From: Mnemiopsis leidyi
Taxonomy: Eukaryota > Ctenophora > Tentaculata > Lobata > Bolinopsidae
Direction: 5' to 3'
Length of the DNA stretch: 47,831 nt
Assembly (NCBI GenBank): GCA_000226015.1
Contig: JH155704.1
Span: 158,427-206,257, forward strand
The position numbers and the translations under genes are program-made. Of this stretch, positions 43,801-47,831 are shown piece after piece. The notes below the pieces were generated by a model, which saw nothing but the letters and a program-made list of their open reading frames with translations, was not told the origin of the DNA and ran no database searches. Position 1 is the first letter of the stretch. Each line of letters starts with the position of its first letter.

Positions 43801-46800
43801 GCCAGTACCAGGAGGACTATTGTCGTCACCACGACAACCAGGTTAGGTAACACCCCCAACATCACCACCACCACCGGCAGGAGGTACACCCAGACGGGTG
43901 ATCTGAACCCGTAGTTAGCTACATACACCCGGTAGTCAAAGTAAGTGTCTCTCGGATCCACCAGGAGAAAGAGTGCCGGCCACAACGCTGATCCAACCCA
44001 GACGATCCCAGCTATCATCCTGCCGGAACGGGATCTCGTGACCCTGAGGGGCATGAGGAGGCGAGTAACCTTGCTGAGGTTGAGCGTCATGACCAGGAAC
44101 ATGCTGCTCTGGTAGAAGTAGTAGCCGAAACAAACCCTGATCTCCCCCACCACCCGACCTAGTCCTATCACCCACTCGGGGTCGTACACCCCGGCCGTGC
44201 GGGGAACCACTGTTGTCATGGTGTGTCCCAGGTCCGAGAGTGCTATGTTCAGGATCAGCGTCACCGTTACCTGTGGGGAGGAAGTAGGGTGTTATTGGCT
44301 CTGTTTACAGGTGTGTGTTACCTCAGACTTCATAGCTGGACTAATTGTGTATCTTGGTGATATACAGTAAATATACAATATACTTAACGTCAAGATGTTA
44401 TCTTCATAGAAAATGTAAAAACGGCATGAGACTAGACAATTAATTTTCTGGTTAAGTTAGATATAGCAAAATATAATTAGCGTTACCTTGTCCAGTTTGA
44501 TTGCTTTATATTTAACTGTGGCCAACAAGATGATTATGTTCCCCAGAACAGAAAGTATTATAGTTATCAGGTATCCGCTCATCCAAAACAACTGGTGGCC
44601 TCTTTGTTGTATTCCATATATGGTCATGTTGTTCGTCTCCATGATGCTATCGGTTAAAACTAAGAAAAGTATATTAGCCAGGCTAATTTCCAATATAGAA
44701 TTAAAGCTGTTAAGTTTTAATTTTTGGTTAAAGCTGAGGAATTCGGAAGTAAAAGCACGAATTGAAGGTTTGATTTAATCGGACTCTTAAAATCAATGAT
44801 TCACAGAGATAGTTGTTTGATCTTAGTACGAAAATGTAAAGCCAAAAGGCAGTTAAACTTAAACAACAAAATAGCTTGAGACGGTCAATCTGTTTAACCA
44901 ACAGGCTATGGAACAAAGAAACGTAATGCTGTGTACAGACTGGCTTTAAGCTTCAAAGTTTCAATCGTCCGCACATCTTACCGTTATCTTATACACCCTT
45001 TGTGAACCTTGAAAATCATCCTACTGTCCAGCACGGTCCGCGGTTGGAAAGTATCCAGGTATCCTCGATCTAAATGTTTAGCCGGATAACGGATTCAATG
45101 AGGCGAGAAGATCTCAGAATTTTGATCGACTGAATATTATATATCTTAGTCCACGTGCAATCGCAGTCTGCACGTGCGCTGGTCGTAGCTTTTATCAGAT
45201 ATATATCCAAAAAATTAGAATCTGTACCTTAATTGAGAACTCAACTTCAGATAAATGAGGGAATATTTTTTCAATTGCAAAAAAAGTTGTAAAAATGCCA
45301 AGATATCCTTTTATAAAGCCATCTTTTAACTTCAGAGCTAGAAAAAAACCATCGAACTTCCATGAGCACAGCAATTTAGATTAGAAGAGGAATATATACC
45401 ATTTCCAAACAATTTTAACAACTTTGCGCTTGTTCGAGAAATGACAGCAGATCGACAAAACGAAAACGATGAGCAATTTCGAGAGAACCTTATTTCATTT
45501 TATTTCATAATAACTTTCTATCCCTCTCATTGGTTCCACGAGTTATGATGTGCTTTTAATGAGACATGATCGGATGAAAAATACTCGCACCATCTGCTGC
45601 CGCCCCGTGTTTCTGGCTTTGAATTTGTCGTTCGAAAATCTAAAATCTCACCTTTGAATTGCGGTACGATGTAGAAATAACGATATTCGTCTCAATTTCA
45701 ACGATACTGCTGAAGATATAAGTAACCCGAATATCGAAGGCTGATAAAAATAAAATATCGATTAAGTTTGAGCTAGGTAAGGATGGAGCATGGCCTTGTG
45801 GGAGGAGTGGTTTAAAATAAATGCGGTGTTATAAGTTATCAAATAAGTTTAGTTAAATAAGTTATAAGATTTATTAAATTAAACTGACCAGATAATGTTG
45901 CAAAAAAGTAATAAAAAAGTGATGGTGCGAGCTGTAACCTCAAGTTACATTAGCTGAACACTGAAATAAGTTCTACAATAGCGCAATAAGTTGTGATTCA
46001 GTTTGATCATAATGCACGGTAGAAACTTTAAGCCGATGGTCAATCTCAGATTCATATTGGATATGGACTGGCTCATTCTGAACAAATAGTTTATTTAAAC
46101 TCGATAACATAAATATTTTCAGGTAGCAGAGGTGATGCCATTCATTGAGGAGATACTCAACGGAATAAACGCCATTATTTGTGATCTTCAGCCTCATCAG
46201 GTAGATTTAAATTAGGTAGATTTACATCAGATAGATTAACAACAGGTAGATTCACATAAAGTTGATGTCCACATGTTTCTAACCTTCTCACTTACCAATA
46301 TTTCATCTTACAGTTTCACTGTAGTCTGTAAAGTTATCTAGTTTTGTTTGTACCGTTCTACAATGTTTGTCTAGTTGCTGCTTCAAACGATACTCTGTTA
46401 ACATGAAATAACTTGTTATGAAACGGTTCATAGCATCTGTTTATTGAATAAGTCACGTGACAGGACAACTGATATGTAACTGTCAGGTACACACGTTCTA
46501 CGAAGCTGTCGGGTACATGATACAAGCTCAGGCTGACACTGTCGTACAAGAGAGACTTATTGAGAAGTGCATGTCTCTACCAAACCAGGTATATTTGCTC
46601 AACTAACGCTGATAATCTCTAAAGTTAGTGATATTGTCCGTTTAGGGGTGCAGTTCTAAGAACCAAATAGTACACATACTTACACAAACTTACACAAAGT
46701 TACACATATTTACACACAGTTTTACACATACTTACACAAAGTTACACATATTTACACATCAGGTGTGGGACAGGATAATAAACAACGCCACCCACAACGT

Positions 46801-46939
46801 GGAGACTCTCAAAGATCCCGAATGTGTCAAACAGCTGGGAAACATCCTGAAAACGAACGTGCGAGCGTGCCAGGCTATAGGGCATCCCTTTGTTACTCAA
46901 CTGGGCAGGATCTATCTGGACATGCTCAACGTTTACCAG
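31878..46939 (+). CDS. XPO1: exportin-1 (CRM1), first 17 coding exons, 3' part outside window
   Basis: Exons: 31878-31982, 32210-32311, 35966-36100, 38174-38218, 39150-39265, 39510-39676, 39941-40066, 40556-40739, 40919-41066, 41597-41692, 41910-42066, 42311-42452, 42624-42737, 42952-43102, 46123-46200, 46487-46588, 46763-46939. All are GT-AG and in phase: 715 codons of about 1070. Exportin-1 is the HEAT-repeat karyopherin that, with RanGTP, exports leucine-rich-NES cargo. Landmarks: [16 protein letters not shown] at the N-terminus, [39 protein letters not shown], and the NES-groove segment [16 protein letters not shown], whose Cys (residue 521 here) is the equivalent of human Cys528, the leptomycin B target. 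The last exon ends [13 protein letters not shown]. Intron 2 is about 3.7 kb and intron 14 about 3.0 kb; both carry insertions. Confidence 0.97.
31983..32045. repeat. GTTT microsatellite starting at the XPO1 exon 1 splice donor
   Basis: Degenerate (GTTT)n begins at the first intron base after exon 1 (CTCAG|GTTTGTTTG), so the donor itself is part of the repeat and several GT alternatives lie side by side. Confidence 0.75.
32312..35320. other. first part of long XPO1 intron 2
   Basis: Mostly AT-rich and non-coding. It contains a short direct repeat (AAGCGATTTGGTAATAA at about 32949 and 33098), TTTAAGGTACCG at about 32701 and 33752, the coding-like segment listed separately at 33872-34213, several GTTCGTNATTCCGT words at about 34905-34965, and a strongly purine-biased strand at about 34995-35215. 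Confidence 0.5.
33872..34213 (+). other. unrecognised coding-like open segment in XPO1 intron 2
   Basis: Open for 113 codons. The central part looks like real protein: [20 protein letters not shown], then [20 protein letters not shown], then [20 protein letters not shown]. Composition is balanced and codon use is less AT-biased than the surrounding intron. It lacks a convincing start and ends in Phe/Cys/Leu-rich sequence that looks non-coding. It may be a fragment of a mobile-element protein or a decayed host exon. I do not recognise the family. Confidence 0.3.
35321..35745. repeat. long inverted repeat, about 194-bp arms, in XPO1 intron 2
   Basis: Left arm about 35321-35514 and right arm about 35552-35745 are reverse complements with roughly ten differences, around a 37-bp spacer. 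Each side is flanked by CTATATTTATTCTATTCTTT-type sequence (about 35301-35320 and, repeated twice, 35785-35822), which may be an enlarged or slipped target duplication. Transcription through exportin-1 would produce a long, nearly perfect hairpin. It could be a foldback transposon or an inverted duplication. Confidence 0.85.
36090..36553 (+). repeat. minisatellite repeating the XPO1 exon 3 end and 5' splice site
   Basis: Eight copies of GAGCTAGTGAG (36090, 36147, 36199, 36258, 36317, 36374, 36433, 36493), spaced 52-60 bp. The first is the last 11 bases of exon 3; the others are intronic. After each comes GT or AT, then ATTGTTATTTTTAACTGTTT, CTTGAGTTATGTAAGCAAG. Six of eight copies keep the donor GAG|GT (two have GAG|AT). 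Use of the second donor would add 19 in-frame codons; the next copy brings a stop. Confidence 0.9.
41077..41132. repeat. direct repeat just downstream of the XPO1 exon 9 donor
   Basis: Two tandem copies of TTTCTATATATAG(G/A)ATCTATCCG begin about 10 bp after the exon 9 5' splice site. Confidence 0.8.
43422..44642 (-). CDS. seven-transmembrane receptor (divergent class A GPCR), two exons, nested in XPO1
   Basis: Exon 1 44642-44487 and exon 2 44270-43422 join in phase 0 across a 216-bp intron, giving 334 residues. Start METNNMT, with an N-glycosylation sequon at Asn5. TM1 contains [20 protein letters not shown] (the G-N signature), followed by KLDKVTVTLIL and TM2 [11 protein letters not shown] (the NxxxxD pattern). 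TM3 has the conserved Cys ([13 protein letters not shown]), but DRY is replaced by SKVTR. The second extracellular loop has no Cys to pair with it. TM5 ends in [13 protein letters not shown]6 has [10 protein letters not shown] in place of CWxP; TM7 has NLANVVIY in place of NPxxY. A plasma-membrane receptor with unknown ligand; TM1-TM2 resembles cnidarian-type orphan receptors. It lies antisense in XPO1 intron 14 (43103-46122). Confidence 0.88.
44643..46122. other. rest of XPO1 intron 14, upstream of the nested GPCR
   Basis: AT-rich. It would hold the GPCR promoter on the minus strand. An acceptor-like CTTTTCTTAG lies 17 nt before the receptor ATG. No other coding segment is seen. Confidence 0.5.
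46195..46258. repeat. 15-bp repeat iterating the XPO1 exon 15 donor
   Basis: The exon end and donor CATCAG|GTAGATTTA are followed by AGGTAGATTTACATCAG, ATAGATTAACAACAG and GTAGATTCACA: about four imperfect 15-16-bp units, at least three of which carry AG|GTAGAT. Confidence 0.75.
46669..46762. repeat. TTACACA repeat running into the XPO1 exon 17 acceptor
   Basis: TTACACAnn(n) units (TACACATACT, TACACAAAGT, TACACATATT) continue without break up to ACACATCAG|GTGTGG. The polypyrimidine tract of this acceptor is therefore replaced by the repeat. Confidence 0.8.
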
Positions 46940-47831
46940 GTAATTGCGAAAATAACTTGATTGTTTGACGGGGAACTGTGTTTCCAGGGAATGTAAGCAG
47001 AAATACCTGTCCTTCGTTAACTAATGAAGAGTTGCATTATGCAACTAGGGAAATCTGTTTACTGAGATTGTTATGGAGACTTGTCATGGTTTGCTTTGTG
47101 CCGGAATCCAGGATGAAATTTTATTAGGGTTGGATATTCTACTTCTCGCTTTATTTTTTTCTTTTTTAAAGCTGCGTTGATGGACGGACATCTCACTTCA
47201 TTTCCTAAACACCCACAGTAATACCTGTAGTTATTATTGTATTCTATCTGCGGCATATTACGTTAATTTTCTTCCCGAGTTAACCACATTTATAGTTTAT
47301 ACTCATGAAAAACACAAGAACCTTCGGATTCTGCACTTCACACTAACAGATATTAGTATGCAGTAAATATCATTCTAATCATGATGCTAGTAGAATAAGG
47401 TAAGTTTTTATTACGTTTCAACGTTAATAGCATCTCATCACAAATAGTTCTTATTCAACGATTTCTGAGAAAACCCTTAAGAAAGTGAAATAAAATTAAG
47501 TTACATAAAACTGATTACTTGGTATCGGTAAATGAATCAAACGACCCCATTCCGATTGACATATGTGTAAGGTCATGTGCTATTCAGTACACTGCCGTTA
47601 CCTTCACTGTCTGAAACACTCTTCTGTGTGATGACGTAATGTTGGGGAAGTCAGACGTCGCGCCCGAAACTGATCTTATGTGTTCTTGGGTTTCATTGCA
47701 GGTTACCTTTCTGACAAAGTGACGTCATCTCTGTTTGTGGCCCCTCGAGAAAACAGTCGTCGTGTAATACATACACTCGGTTACACGGAACTTCCTGTAA
47801 TCCAATGATGTCAACTTTTCTCTCTCTCTCT
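46940..47831. other. XPO1 intron 17 (incomplete) to window end
   Basis: No exon matching the next exportin-1 segment is present, so the intron continues beyond the window. The last bases are a CT dinucleotide run (47820-47831). An acceptor-like CATTGCAG at about 47694-47701 precedes sequence that does not fit exportin-1. Confidence 0.6.

Noticed and set aside
47690..47740. Possible exportin-1 exon 18 after CATTGCAG
   Set aside because: The translation does not resemble the exportin-1 segment that should follow [11 protein letters not shown], and no fitting donor follows.

Overview
The window is nuclear DNA of an animal. It is AT-rich, the genes are intron-rich with GT-AG introns, and the recognisable proteins are conserved metazoan ones: NAT10, an hnRNP H/F-type protein, a MACROD-type macrodomain protein, DDX5/DDX17, SRP9, exportin-1 and a class A-like GPCR. 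I cannot name the species. Compact genes, a cnidarian-like GPCR and a recurring splice-acceptor sequence just before start codons would suit a non-bilaterian such as a hydrozoan or ctenophore; this is inference.

Layout. Bases 1-1371 are repeats: a 16-bp minisatellite, a 45-bp-arm palindrome and short arrays. From 1.4 to 29.7 kb seven genes lie on the minus strand: a nine-exon aftiphilin-like trafficking protein (1372-4012), intronless NAT10 (4351-7236), a ten-exon hnRNP H/F-type protein (14080-17831), a single-exon KIAA0513/SBF2-domain protein (18601-19401), a MACROD-like ADP-ribose hydrolase (20027-23793), a single-exon multi-chromodomain/zinc-finger protein (24748-27435) and single-exon DDX5/17 helicase (28130-29701). 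Between 7.3 and 13.9 kb there is no gene, but a dense set of repeats including a GC-rich foldback cluster and a 10-N assembly gap. On the plus strand follow SRP9 (31290-31529) and the first 17 coding exons of exportin-1 (31878-46939, running out of the window). A two-exon GPCR gene lies antisense inside an exportin-1 intron (43422-44642).

Exon models were built by hand. For aftiphilin-like, hnRNP H/F, MACROD, the GPCR and exportin-1, every splice junction was checked for GT/AG and for reading-frame phase, and the joined frames stay open. Weak points are the 3' ends of the first two and the first exon of MACROD.

Together the genes are mostly housekeeping: rRNA/tRNA acetylation (NAT10), RNA processing (hnRNP H/F, DDX5), nuclear export (XPO1), SRP translation arrest (SRP9), ADP-ribose removal (MACROD), chromatin reading and clathrin/AP-1 traffic. 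No biosynthetic or defence cluster is seen. The most notable signals are structural: a minisatellite that repeats an exportin-1 exon end together with its 5' splice site, other tandem repeats beginning at splice donors, a roughly 194-bp-arm inverted repeat in an exportin-1 intron, a hAT-type MITE with a perfect 8-bp target duplication, and acceptor-like sites 2-59 nt before the start codon of all ten genes (possible spliced-leader trans-splicing).
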